A stretch of 64,000 nucleotides of DNA from Asanoa iriomotensis (GTDB lineage: Bacteria > Actinomycetota > Actinomycetes > Mycobacteriales > Micromonosporaceae). Positions 16,768 to 22,273 of the stretch are shown piece after piece (positions within the stretch are counted from its first letter, which is position 1; the number at the start of each line of letters is the position of its first letter). The DNA lies in NCBI RefSeq assembly GCF_016862515.1, contig NZ_BONC01000012.1, positions 62,001 to 126,000 on the forward strand, in the 5' to 3' direction. The translations under genes were made by a program, and so were the position numbers. Under the pieces are notes generated by a model that worked only from the letters and a program-made list of their open reading frames with translations, made no database searches and was not told the origin of the DNA.

Positions 16768-17694
16768 TCAGGACTCCACCCAGGGCACCACCTCCTGCAT
16801 GAACCGCTCCAGCTGAACTTCGGCGTCGGCCACCGGCCAGATGAACATCCGGTCGATGCCGGCCTCGGTGTACCGCCGGACCAGGTCGGCGCAGTGCTCG
16901 GCCGAGCCCACCAGCACCATGCCCGACAGCCGCTCCACCGGCCTCTTCACCATCGCCGCCAGTTCTGCCAGCCGCGCGTCACGGACCCGGGTGTCGTCAG
17001 TGACGTATGTCCACATCGTGGCCAGCGCACACGGAAAACCGTCCAGGCTCCTACCGGCCTGTGCGAGCGCGGCGGCCAGCTTCACGCGTGCGTCGAGGAT
17101 CCGCGCCGGCGTCGTGTTGTAAGCCGAGGCGACCCAGCCGTCGCCGAGGCGTGCGACCCGCGTCAGACCGGCGTCCGAGCCCCAACTGGCGATCCAGATC
17201 GGTGGCCCGCCCACCTGCGACGGACGCGGCCGCAAAGCCGGCACGCTCGCGTAGAAGACGCCGCCGAACGGCGGCGCACCGTCCGTCAGGCAGGCCCGCA
17301 CGACCCGGATCGACTCCTCGAAGCGCGGCCACCGCTCGTCGAATGGCACACCGGCGGCCTCGTAGTCCCCCGCCGACGAACCCGGCCCCAGCCCGAGGAC
17401 GAGCCGGCCGCCCGAGATGACGTCCAACGCGGCGGCAGCCTTGGCCAACGCCACCGGCCCGCGCACGACCGGAAGCGACACCGTCGTAGCCAACTCCAGG
17501 TCGCCGCTGGCCTCCACCACCGCGGCGAGCGCGACGATGCCGTCCAGCCACGGTCGCTGGAAGACCAGGTGGTCGTTCGCGGTGACGGCCGCGTACCCCA
17601 ATTGCCTCGCCGTCGCCGCGTACGAGGCCAAGACCCGCTGCCCCCGGCCCGGGCCCGCAAAGTCGATCAACGGTAGATGCGCGCCGTATCGCAT
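16768..17694 (-). CDS. LLM class (F420-dependent type) oxidoreductase
   Basis: 308-aa luciferase-like TIM-barrel protein. Typical motifs are T-A-N-D-H-L-V-F near 45, G-R-L-V-L-G-L-G-P-G near 102 and P-P-I-W-I-A-S-W-G near 172. Actinobacterial members usually transfer hydride with F420, though FMN is possible. ATG at 17694 starts the barrel strand M-R-Y-G-A-H-L-P. The gene stands alone, 174 bp from the MBL gene, with two dyads between. Substrate unknown. Confidence 0.87.
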   Translation of the reverse strand: MRYGAHLPLIDFAGPGRGQRVLASYAATARQLGYAAVTANDHLVFQRPWLDGIVALAAVVEASGDLELATTVSLPVVRGPVALAKAAAALDVISGGRLVLGLGPGSSAGDYEAAGVPFDERWPRFEESIRVVRACLTDGAPPFGGVFYASVPALRPRPSQVGGPPIWIASWGSDAGLTRVARLGDGWVASAYNTTPARILDARVKLAAALAQAGRSLDGFPCALATMWTYVTDDTRVRDARLAELAAMVKRPVERLSGMVLVGSAEHCADLVRRYTEAGIDRMFIWPVADAEVQLERFMQEVVPWVES

Positions 17695-17762
17695 GGTCGA
17701 GACCTTACTCACGCAAACAGTACGCACCGTGACGTATCGAGGTGCTGCCCGCCAAACCATCG

Positions 17763-17797
17763 ATGGCACTTACCCAAGCGCATCGGATAAGTGCCAT
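17763..17797. promoter_or_regulatory. 10-bp inverted repeat upstream of the LLM gene
   Basis: ATGGCACTTA and its exact complement TAAGTGCCAT are separated by 15 nt. The AT-richer arms stand out in this GC-rich DNA. It lies 69 bp upstream of the LLM start and 72 bp after the MBL stop, so it may be an operator or a transcript end structure. Confidence 0.45.
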
Positions 17798-17802
17798 TGC
17801 GG

Positions 17803-17838
17803 CGAGTGCCCGGTGGCCGCGCCGGGCGTACTCGCCCG
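17803..17838. terminator. Imperfect GC-rich hairpin after the MBL gene
   Basis: GCGAGT..CCCGG pairs with CCGGG..ACTCGC across an 8-nt loop with a small bulge. It lies about 30 bp beyond the minus-strand MBL stop at 17869 and could end that transcript. Confidence 0.4.
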
Positions 17839-17868
17839 CGCTGGGCCGACCCTCGGATCCGACGCGAC

Positions 17869-18615
17869 TCAAGCTTTCTCGCGCAGGTAGGCCTCGGCCA
17901 ACTGGCGAAGGCGTGCCCGGTCGAAGCTGTGCCCGTGGCCGGGATGGACGACGGACACGTCGAGGTCCGCGAGGAACTCCATGCTCCGTCGGTAGGCAGC
18001 CACATTGGAGTTCGGCAGATCGTCGATCAGGCCACCGTCGTAGATGATGTCGCCGGAATACAGAGTCCCGGTGCGCTCCTCCAGCAGGGCGATGCTCCCC
18101 GGTGTGTGGCCGGGAAGGTGCAACACAGTCAGCACTCGCCCGCCCAGGTCGATTCGGTCTCCGTCGTCGAGCATCCGGTTCAGGGTCATGGGTTCGACGC
18201 GGTAGGTTGCCGGGTCGTAGCCGGGGCTGGGCAGCACGTCGATCATGAGCTCCGGGACAGGTTCTCCCGCCGCGTCGATCCCCAGTTTGTCGTAGAGCTC
18301 CGCGCCGTACAGGCTCGCCGGCACACCCGCCGCCAAGACCCCCGCCTCGGCGGAGTGGGCGGCCCGGTCACCGAACTCAGCCGCCCCACCGACATGATCC
18401 AGGTGCGCGTGGGTGAGCAGGACCATCGGATCGCGCTCGAACATGCCCGCAATCGCCTCCCGCAAGGCGACCACACCGAGCCCGGCGTCGACCACGACAT
18501 CACGATCGCTACCGCGCAACCACCAGAAGTTCGCCGACAACAGTTCGTTGACGTGCGGTTCCGAGACCCGGATGACGTCGCTGCTCACTTCGGCCTGCGA
18601 ATACCAGTCGACCAT
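17869..18615 (-). CDS. MBL fold metallo-hydrolase
   Basis: 248-aa metallo-beta-lactamase-fold protein. Zinc ligands are visible in H-A-H-L-D-H at ~66-71, in L-P-G-H-T-P-G-S near 160, in S-G-D-I-I-Y-D near 183 and in H-P-G-H-G-H near 222. It resembles glyoxalase II/lactonase-type hydrolases that open thioesters, lactones or phosphodiesters; substrate not assignable. ATG at 18615 is the only start close to the conserved N-terminus, with a weak GGCGG site. The tRNA array lies just upstream on the same strand. Confidence 0.85.
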   Translation of the reverse strand: MVDWYSQAEVSSDVIRVSEPHVNELLSANFWWLRGSDRDVVVDAGLGVVALREAIAGMFERDPMVLLTHAHLDHVGGAAEFGDRAAHSAEAGVLAAGVPASLYGAELYDKLGIDAAGEPVPELMIDVLPSPGYDPATYRVEPMTLNRMLDDGDRIDLGGRVLTVLHLPGHTPGSIALLEERTGTLYSGDIIYDGGLIDDLPNSNVAAYRRSMEFLADLDVSVVHPGHGHSFDRARLRQLAEAYLREKA

Positions 18616-18681
18616 GTCCGCCAGTGTGCCAGCGCGCCCCGGACCTGAATCCGCCGCGGCGGTTGAGCCGAGGGCATGTCG

Positions 18682-18753
18682 TCGCAGGCCCCGGTGTCGA
18701 ACCGGGCGGGTCGCCGTTATGAGCAGCGGCTGGACAGCCAACGTCCTCCTGCG
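18682..18753 (-). tRNA. tRNA with CAU anticodon (Met/Ile2 type), degenerate
   Basis: Anticodon loop CTCATAA closed by CGCTG/CGGCG, T-arm CCCGG-TTCGACA-CCGGG. The acceptor stem can pair in two registers and position 8 is not U. No 3' CCA is encoded. First of 18 tRNA-like genes by coordinate, last in transcription. Confidence 0.65.
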
Positions 18754-18780
18754 ATGTGGTTCCACGAGTGGATGGCGTTG

Positions 18781-18853
18781 AGGCGAAGTCGGGACTCGAA
18801 CCCGCATCTCGCGCTTTGCAGGTGCGGCGCTCACCCAGAACGATCACTTCGCC
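18781..18853 (-). tRNA. tRNA-Cys(GCA)
   Basis: Acceptor GGCGAAG/CTTCGCC is perfect; loop CTGCAAA gives GCA; discriminator U73 is the Cys identity base. One anticodon-stem and one T-stem pair are mismatched. No encoded CCA. Confidence 0.8.
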
Positions 18854-18859
18854 ATGACG

Positions 18860-18931
18860 TGCCCCCGGCTGGATTCGAACCAGCGGCCTCGGCCTTCGGA
18901 CGACCGCGCTCTTCCGCTGAGCTACGAAGGC
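18860..18931 (-). tRNA. tRNA-Arg(CCG)
   Basis: Loop GTCCGAA gives CCG. T-arm GCTGG/CCAGC is perfect, and acceptor GCCTTCG/CGGGGGC uses two G-U pairs. Discriminator A. No encoded CCA. Confidence 0.82.
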
Positions 18932-18941
18932 ATGATTCGCG

Positions 18942-19023
18942 TGCGCGTCCCTGGGCTCGAACCACGCATGCACAAGTGCAACGGTTCTACAGACCGCCGG
19001 GCGACCAGCCGCCCACGACGCGC
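18942..19023 (-). tRNA. tRNA-Tyr(GTA)
   Basis: 82-nt class II tRNA. Loop CTGTAGA gives GTA; the long variable arm is TGCA-CTTG-TGCA. Acceptor GCGCGTC/GACGCGC is perfect. One T-stem mismatch, and position 8 is G. No encoded CCA. Confidence 0.8.
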
Positions 19024-19027
19024 TTGG

Positions 19028-19102
19028 GGTGGATGACGGGACTCGAACCCGCGACCTCCGGAGCCACAATCTGGAGCTCTACCTGCTGAGCTACATCCAC
19101 CG
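19028..19102 (-). tRNA. tRNA-His(GTG)
   Basis: Loop TTGTGGC gives GTG. The His-specific extra G-1 pairs with C73, and CCA is encoded at 19025-19027. U8 present. One of the more canonical members. Confidence 0.88.
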
Positions 19103-19103
19103 T

Positions 19104-19174
19104 GCCCGCACCAGGGTTCGAACCTGGGGCCTCTGCTGTGTGAAAGCAGGGCTGAGCCACAGCCCGTTGCGTAC
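19104..19174 (-). tRNA. tRNA-Val(CAC)
   Basis: Loop TTCACAC gives CAC with a perfect CTGCT/AGCAG stem. T-arm CCAGG/CCTGG is perfect. The acceptor has one mismatch and position 8 is A. Its 5' end overlaps the 3' end of the neighbouring Arg gene by about 3 nt. Confidence 0.75.
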
Positions 19175-19245
19175 CCTCGGCAGGACTCGAACCTGCCACC
19201 TCCGACTTCGTAGGCCGGCGCTCTCTCCAGATGAGCTACGAGGGC
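19172..19245 (-). tRNA. tRNA-Arg(ACG)
   Basis: Loop CTACGAA gives ACG (inosine-modified in bacteria). Acceptor GCCCTCG/CGAGGGT closes with G-U. U8 present. The 3' end runs into the next gene's 5' end. Confidence 0.82.
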
Positions 19246-19282
19246 GTGAGTGTCGTCAATGTGGCTACGACGACAAGGTTGG

Positions 19283-19366
19283 CGGAGAGCGCCGGAGTCG
19301 AACCGGCCCACGAGTCTCCCCGTGGCGGGTTAGCAACCCGCTTGCCTCACCGATGGCGGGCTCTCC
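19283..19366 (-). tRNA. tRNA-Ser(GCT)
   Basis: 84-nt class II tRNA. Loop TTGCTAA gives GCT; long variable arm CACG..CGTG. Acceptor GGAGAGC/GCTCTCC is perfect, discriminator G, and CCA is encoded at 19280-19282. Position 8 is C. Confidence 0.85.
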
Positions 19367-19371
19367 ATTTG

Positions 19372-19445
19372 CGGCGCCGACGGGACTCGAACCCGCGACC
19401 TCTGCCGTGACAGGGCAACGCTCTAGCCGACTGAGCTACGACACC
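19372..19445 (-). tRNA. tRNA-Asp(GTC)
   Basis: Loop CTGTCAC gives GTC; acceptor GGTGTCG/CGGCGCC with two G-U pairs; discriminator G fits Asp. No encoded CCA. Confidence 0.86.
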
Positions 19446-19458
19446 ATGTGTTGCTGCG

Positions 19459-19532
19459 TACCCGCCGAGGGATTCGAACCCCCAACCTCCCGGCCCTGAA
19501 CCGGGCGCCTCTGCCAATTGGGCTACGCGGGC
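19459..19532 (-). tRNA. Atypical tRNA with Leu anticodon CAG, class-I body
   Basis: Loop TTCAGGG on a perfect CCCGG/CCGGG stem gives CAG (Leu), but the variable loop is only about 5 nt. Bacterial tRNA-Leu normally has a long variable arm, so charging identity is doubtful. One acceptor-base mismatch. No encoded CCA. Confidence 0.7.
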
Positions 19533-19540
19533 AGGTGTGG

Positions 19541-19614
19541 AGCCACCGCTCGGGTTCGAACCGAGGACCTCCGCATTACGAGTGCGGCGCTGCTACCAGC
19601 TGAGCTACGGCGGC
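19541..19614 (-). tRNA. tRNA-Thr(CGT)
   Basis: Loop CTCGTAA gives CGT on a perfect CCGCA/TGCGG stem. Acceptor GCCGCCG/CGGTGGC. CCA encoded at 19538-19540. U8 present; canonical overall. Confidence 0.88.
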
Positions 19615-19620
19615 GTGGTG

Positions 19621-19693
19621 TACCTCGGGCGGGGTTCGAACCCGCAGATCCCGGGTTTGAGCCGGGCACCTCTGCCGATTGGGTCACCGAGGC
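19621..19693 (-). tRNA. Atypical tRNA with Leu anticodon CAA, class-I body
   Basis: Loop CTCAAAC on a perfect CCCGG/CCGGG stem gives CAA (Leu). The variable loop is short, and the D-arm resembles that of the CAG gene at 19459, so the two are probably related by duplication. No encoded CCA. Confidence 0.7.
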
Positions 19694-19708
19694 AGGTTGA
19701 TCCCTTGG

Positions 19709-19780
19709 CTCCGGGTGCAGGACTCGAACCTGCGTCCTCCCGATCCAAGTCGGGGCGCCCAACCATCAGAGCAACCCGGA
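19709..19780 (-). tRNA. Atypical tRNA, 6-nt anticodon loop CTTGGA (Pro TGG or Gln TTG)
   Basis: CCCGA/TCGGG closes a loop of only six bases. Counting from U33 gives TGG (Pro), but U1-A72 and G73 resemble tRNA-Gln. T-arm and acceptor are perfect and CCA is encoded at 19706-19708. Confidence 0.6.
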
Positions 19781-19789
19781 TTGTCAGCG

Positions 19790-19862
19790 AGCGGTCGGCG
19801 GGCATCGAACCCGCTTCTTCGGTTTGGAAGACCGACATGTCCGCCGAGTTCACCACGACCGC
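19790..19862 (-). tRNA. tRNA-Gly(TCC)
   Basis: Loop CTTCCAA gives TCC; acceptor GCGGTCG/CGACCGC perfect; discriminator U fits Gly. No encoded CCA. Confidence 0.86.
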
Positions 19863-19886
19863 AGGGCGTTACTGTGTATCCCGACG

Positions 19887-19958
19887 TGCCCACCACTGGG
19901 ATCGAACCAGTGACCTCGCCCTTTCAGGGGCGCGCTCGACCAACCGAGCTCGGTGGGC
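19887..19958 (-). tRNA. tRNA-Phe(GAA) with 6-nt anticodon loop
   Basis: CGCCC/GGGCG closes the six-base loop CTGAAA; the usual Phe loop has seven. Acceptor GCCCACC/GGTGGGC and T-arm are perfect. Position 8 is G. No encoded CCA. Confidence 0.7.
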
Positions 19959-19967
19959 TTGCTTCGG

Positions 19968-20039
19968 TGGACCGCAAGGGGATCGAACCCTTCACGGTGT
20001 GCCTGCCAGGCACACCCGCACACCAGTGGCGCGCGGCCC
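19968..20039 (-). tRNA. tRNA-Ala(GGC)
   Basis: Loop CTGGCAG gives GGC on a perfect TGTGC/GCACA stem. Acceptor GGGCCGC/GCGGTCC. Position 8 is G. The G3-U70 pair, the Ala identity element, is present. Confidence 0.82.
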
Positions 20040-20045
20040 ATCGCG

Positions 20046-20118
20046 TCGGGCACCGGGGAGTCGAACCCCGCGCTTCCTGCTCCCAACGCAGGTCCGGTCA
20101 CCGAGCCGGTCGTACCCG
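20046..20118 (-). tRNA. tRNA-Pro(TGG)
   Basis: Loop GTTGGGA gives TGG on a perfect CCTGC/GCAGG stem. C1-G72 and A73 fit Pro. Position 8 is G. No encoded CCA. Confidence 0.82.
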
Positions 20119-20298
20119 ATGTGCCGCACGCGGCGCCGCCCTTGGTGCGGCGGCGCTCGCGCGGGCACTTATGCGATTTCTCGGTGCCGAGCCGGCCACC
20201 GCGAAGGGTGGCCCGGGTCCGGCCCGAGATTCAGTTGCCATCCACTGTGGAGTTCTCAAATCACAATCCCGATCGATCCGATCGGATCGATAGGAGAG
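20119..20298. other. Spacer inside the tRNA array
   Basis: 180 bp between the Pro and Trp genes, far longer than the 5-37 nt spacers elsewhere in the array. It holds a GC-rich dyad around 20134-20157 and the 20-bp palindrome at 20272-20291. No tRNA T-arm or ORF is seen. It may separate the Trp gene from the rest of the array. Confidence 0.55.
20272..20291. promoter_or_regulatory. Perfect 20-bp palindrome
   Basis: ATCGATCCGATCGGATCGAT reads the same on both strands and has no spacer. It lies 7 nt beyond the tRNA-Trp 3' end. Possible protein-binding, processing or recombination site; nothing in the sequence decides between these. Confidence 0.55.
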
Positions 20299-20371
20299 CA
20301 GGGGCGACAGGACTCGAACCTGCAACCACCGACTTTGGAGATCGGTGCGCTACCAGTTGCGCCACACCCCT
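20299..20371 (-). tRNA. tRNA-Trp(CCA)
   Basis: Loop CTCCAAA gives CCA on CCGAT/GTCGG. Acceptor AGGGGTG/CGCCCCT, discriminator G and U8 are canonical Trp features. First gene of the array in the transcribed direction. No encoded 3' CCA. Confidence 0.9.
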
Positions 20372-20393
20372 ATGGGAGCTAGATGCCTTGTGG

Positions 20394-20437
20394 GGAAACA
20401 GAAACGCCGCCCGGTCCCGGTTCGGGAGGGGCGGCGT
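20394..20437 (-). terminator. Intrinsic terminator of the 43-aa ORF
   Basis: On the minus strand a 9-bp stem (ACGCCGCCC/GGGCGGCGT, 20404-20437) is followed directly by TTTCTGTTTC. It lies 17 bp beyond the small ORF stop and before the tRNA array. Confidence 0.7.
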
Positions 20438-20453
20438 GAGCGCTTCTGCTGCG

Positions 20454-20585
20454 CTAGCTCAGCCGCCGTCCCGTGTGGTTCGGCTTATCGCTGGCGGTCG
20501 TGTCAACGGATCGCCCGGCATAGGGCATGCCCACGAAACCGCACAGCGTTGACCGCTGCGGTTCGGCGATGGCTTGCCACAACAT
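20454..20585 (-). CDS. Small hypothetical protein, 43 aa
   Basis: Not recognised. The 43-aa product begins M-L-W-Q-A-I-A-E-P-Q and contains L-C-G-F-V-G-M-P-Y-A-G; no membrane segment or repeat is seen. Support for a real gene: ATG at 20585 has GAGGAG 10 nt upstream, a promoter with 17-nt spacing lies before it, and an intrinsic terminator follows. It sits between the peptide/YcaO unit and the tRNA array, all on one strand. The single Cys and the position next to YcaO make a second modified peptide conceivable, but that is speculation. Confidence 0.5.
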   Translation of the reverse strand: MLWQAIAEPQRSTLCGFVGMPYAGRSVDTTASDKPNHTGRRLS

Positions 20586-20627
20586 GTCCGGGTCGCTCCT
20601 CGATCGTGTGTGCGTTGTCTGAGATCC

Positions 20628-20656
20628 AAGGTAGATCGCGCTGCCGAGGAGGGCAA
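20628..20656 (-). promoter_or_regulatory. Promoter of the 43-aa ORF
   Basis: On the minus strand TTGCCC (20651-20656) and TACCTT (20628-20633) are separated by 17 nt, about 40 nt upstream of the start codon. A fair sigma-70-type match. Confidence 0.5.
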
Positions 20657-20797
20657 CACCTTTTGTGAGCTGCCTTCACGGCTGGCGATCCGATCGCGGG
20701 CGGGCCGGCGGTTGCGTCGACGACGAGAGGACGTGTCCCGGCAGAGATGTGGGCCGCGCTTGGGTGTGTCCGAGTCGTTTCTCCTCGCGGAGGTGGC

Positions 20798-20825
20798 GGG
20801 TGCCCGGCGGTCGCGCCGGGCACCC
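20798..20825. terminator. Hairpin after the peptide gene
   Basis: An 11-bp perfect stem (GGGTGCCCGGC and complement) with a 6-nt loop, 7 nt beyond the peptide stop on the minus strand. No U-tract. Confidence 0.7.
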
Positions 20826-20831
20826 GGTCGG

Positions 20832-21017
20832 TTACGCCCGTTCCGCGAGCCCGGCGAGGTCGCGCTCGTCGGCCGCGGTCAGGGTGAGGTGGAGGTCGAC
20901 CGCGAGGTCGTCGGCCGCGTGGTGACAGAGGTTGACGCCGGCGGTGTAGGCCTCGCCGGCGTCGTCGCCCGGGTGGAAGCACGGCGAGACGGAGCCCGGT
21001 CCTGGTAGCAGGTTCAT
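20832..21017 (-). CDS. 61-aa peptide coupled to YcaO, candidate RiPP precursor
   Basis: 61 residues. The N-terminal part (M-N-L-L-P-G-P-G-S-V-S-P-C-F-H) is rich in Gly/Pro/Ser with Cys13 and Cys31; the C-terminal part (~45-61) looks like an acidic amphipathic helix (T-A-A-D-E-R-D-L-A-G-L-A-E-R-A). ATG overlaps the YcaO stop as ATGA, with AAGGAGAGG 3-11 nt upstream. Tight coupling to a YcaO gene suggests a substrate whose Cys/Ser/Thr could become azolines, thioamides or amidines. Against this, the modifiable residues are not at the C-terminus as in most precursors. A partner protein is the alternative. A relic of a second copy lies at 16546-16640. Confidence 0.65.
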   Translation of the reverse strand: MNLLPGPGSVSPCFHPGDDAGEAYTAGVNLCHHAADDLAVDLHLTLTAADERDLAGLAERA

Positions 21018-22180
21018 GATCCTCTCCTTGTCAGTGTTGACGGCCAGAGGCGCTCGCCCCGGCCGGTGGGCACGACGGGGACACCATGCCGCACCAGGCT
21101 GAAGCGCTCCAGTCCCGGCGCGATCGTGGTGGCCACGGCGATCAGGGAGTCGACCGGCGCGACCTCGCAGACGTGGTGGTCGACGCCGTGCCGGAGCAGT
21201 GCCTGCCGGACGCGTGCCCGTCCCCATTCCGGGGAGCCGTCCCCGGTGGGGTCGGTGCGCAGCGGCACCGCTCGGAACGCCAGCTCGTCGAGCGGCATCG
21301 CGGCGCATCGCCGCAATGCCGGCCAGGCCGCCAGTTGGTGGTGCCGTGCGGGTGGTGGCAGCGCACAGGTCTGGAGCAGCTCGGCGAGGGCGCGCGACGC
21401 GGCGTCGGTCGCCCAGCACGAGGCGCCGGCACCCAGGCGGCCTGCTGACGTGACCGCGAGGTAGACCGGGATGTCCAGGTCGGTCGTGACGTCGAGCAGG
21501 TGGACCGGTGCGCCGGCCGCCTGGGCTGCCTGGTCGTGCAGCACGCGGAGCGCGCCGGGCAGGTCTTCGGCCGGCACGACGTCGACGTCCGGGACGCCCG
21601 CGACGTACCAGCGCAGCAGTGCCTGGCTGAGGGCGTCGTGCTCGACCAACTCGCAGAGTCCGTGGTAGACGGCCTCGGCGAGGTCGACGCCCGCGGCGGT
21701 GCCGAGGCTGGACGAGTAGCGGAGCAGGCCGCGGTACGGGCGGACGTCATCGCCCGGTGCGGGGCGGCGGTGGTAGCGCGGGTCGGCGAGGAACGTGGGA
21801 TAGCGGACGCCGCTGTACGAGGCGCAGGCGGCCACCGAGTCGGGGTACTCCGCCGCCCAGCGCTGGATGACGAGGTCGTGCTCCAGTGCGGGTTGCTCGG
21901 CCACGTCGGCGGCGGACGACAGCCTGGTGGCGTCCGGCGTTCGCCGCCGGTTGTCGGGTGCCGACATGAGGTAGCGCTCGAGCGCCTCGAAGTGCGCGCT
22001 GGCCGCGCCCTGGGCGCCCGCGCCCTTGCCGGCCCCGGTCGCGACCGGCTGCCCGTCGCGGACCAGCGTGACGCACCTGGTCTGCCCGAGAACTGTCGCG
22101 TGCGCGGCGAGACCGAGCCGGTCGATCTCCGCAAGGGCGGTGTCGAGGGCCTGCTGTGCGGAGACGGATCGAAACGGCAC
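21014..22180 (-). CDS. YcaO domain protein (ATP-dependent backbone cyclodehydratase/thioamidase family)
   Basis: 388-aa YcaO-fold protein. Family motifs: S-A-H-F-E-A-L-E-R-Y at ~56-65; S-L-G-T-A-A-G followed by H-G-L-C-E-L-V-E-H-D-A at ~171-181 (ATP/Mg-binding acidic residues); A-S-R-A-L-A-E-L-L-Q-T near 245. YcaO enzymes phosphorylate a peptide amide oxygen to form azolines, amidines or thioamides. GTG at 22180 is chosen because GGGAGGGGAG lies just upstream. No E1-like/ThiF partner, dehydrogenase or TfuA gene is adjacent, so this is a minimal YcaO locus. Its stop overlaps the start of the 61-aa peptide; a UvrA-like gene is divergent 93 bp away. Confidence 0.85.
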   Translation of the reverse strand: MPFRSVSAQQALDTALAEIDRLGLAAHATVLGQTRCVTLVRDGQPVATGAGKGAGAQGAASAHFEALERYLMSAPDNRRRTPDATRLSSAADVAEQPALEHDLVIQRWAAEYPDSVAACASYSGVRYPTFLADPRYHRRPAPGDDVRPYRGLLRYSSSLGTAAGVDLAEAVYHGLCELVEHDALSQALLRWYVAGVPDVDVVPAEDLPGALRVLHDQAAQAAGAPVHLLDVTTDLDIPVYLAVTSAGRLGAGASCWATDAASRALAELLQTCALPPPARHHQLAAWPALRRCAAMPLDELAFRAVPLRTDPTGDGSPEWGRARVRQALLRHGVDHHVCEVAPVDSLIAVATTIAPGLERFSLVRHGVPVVPTGRGERLWPSTLTRRGS

Positions 22181-22273
22181 GAACTCCCCTCCCGGCGCAG
22201 AGGTGGACTCTGTGACGGAGGCTACAGGCCGTTTCGGCGTTACGCGGGGGCGATCGGGGCTAGACCGGAAGCT

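Larger units (their letters stand above)
20586..20831. other. Intergenic region between peptide gene and 43-aa ORF
   Basis: 246 bp containing the promoter just described and the peptide-gene terminator at 20798-20825. Nothing else is recognised between 20657 and 20797. Confidence 0.5.

Noticed and set aside
18682-20371. Integrated phage or ICE at the tRNA array
   Set aside because: No integrase, structural, replication or conjugation genes and no direct repeats were seen at either side, so an att site cannot be supported.
18676-20552. Several 60-280-codon open frames across the tRNA array
   Set aside because: They translate tRNA genes antisense; the recurring S-N-P-like fragments come from the T-loop sequence.
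16540-20825. CRISPR-like repetition suggested by recurring GC-rich hairpins and T-loop motifs
   Set aside because: The repeats are tRNA T-arms and terminator stems with irregular spacing; there are no constant spacers and no cas genes.
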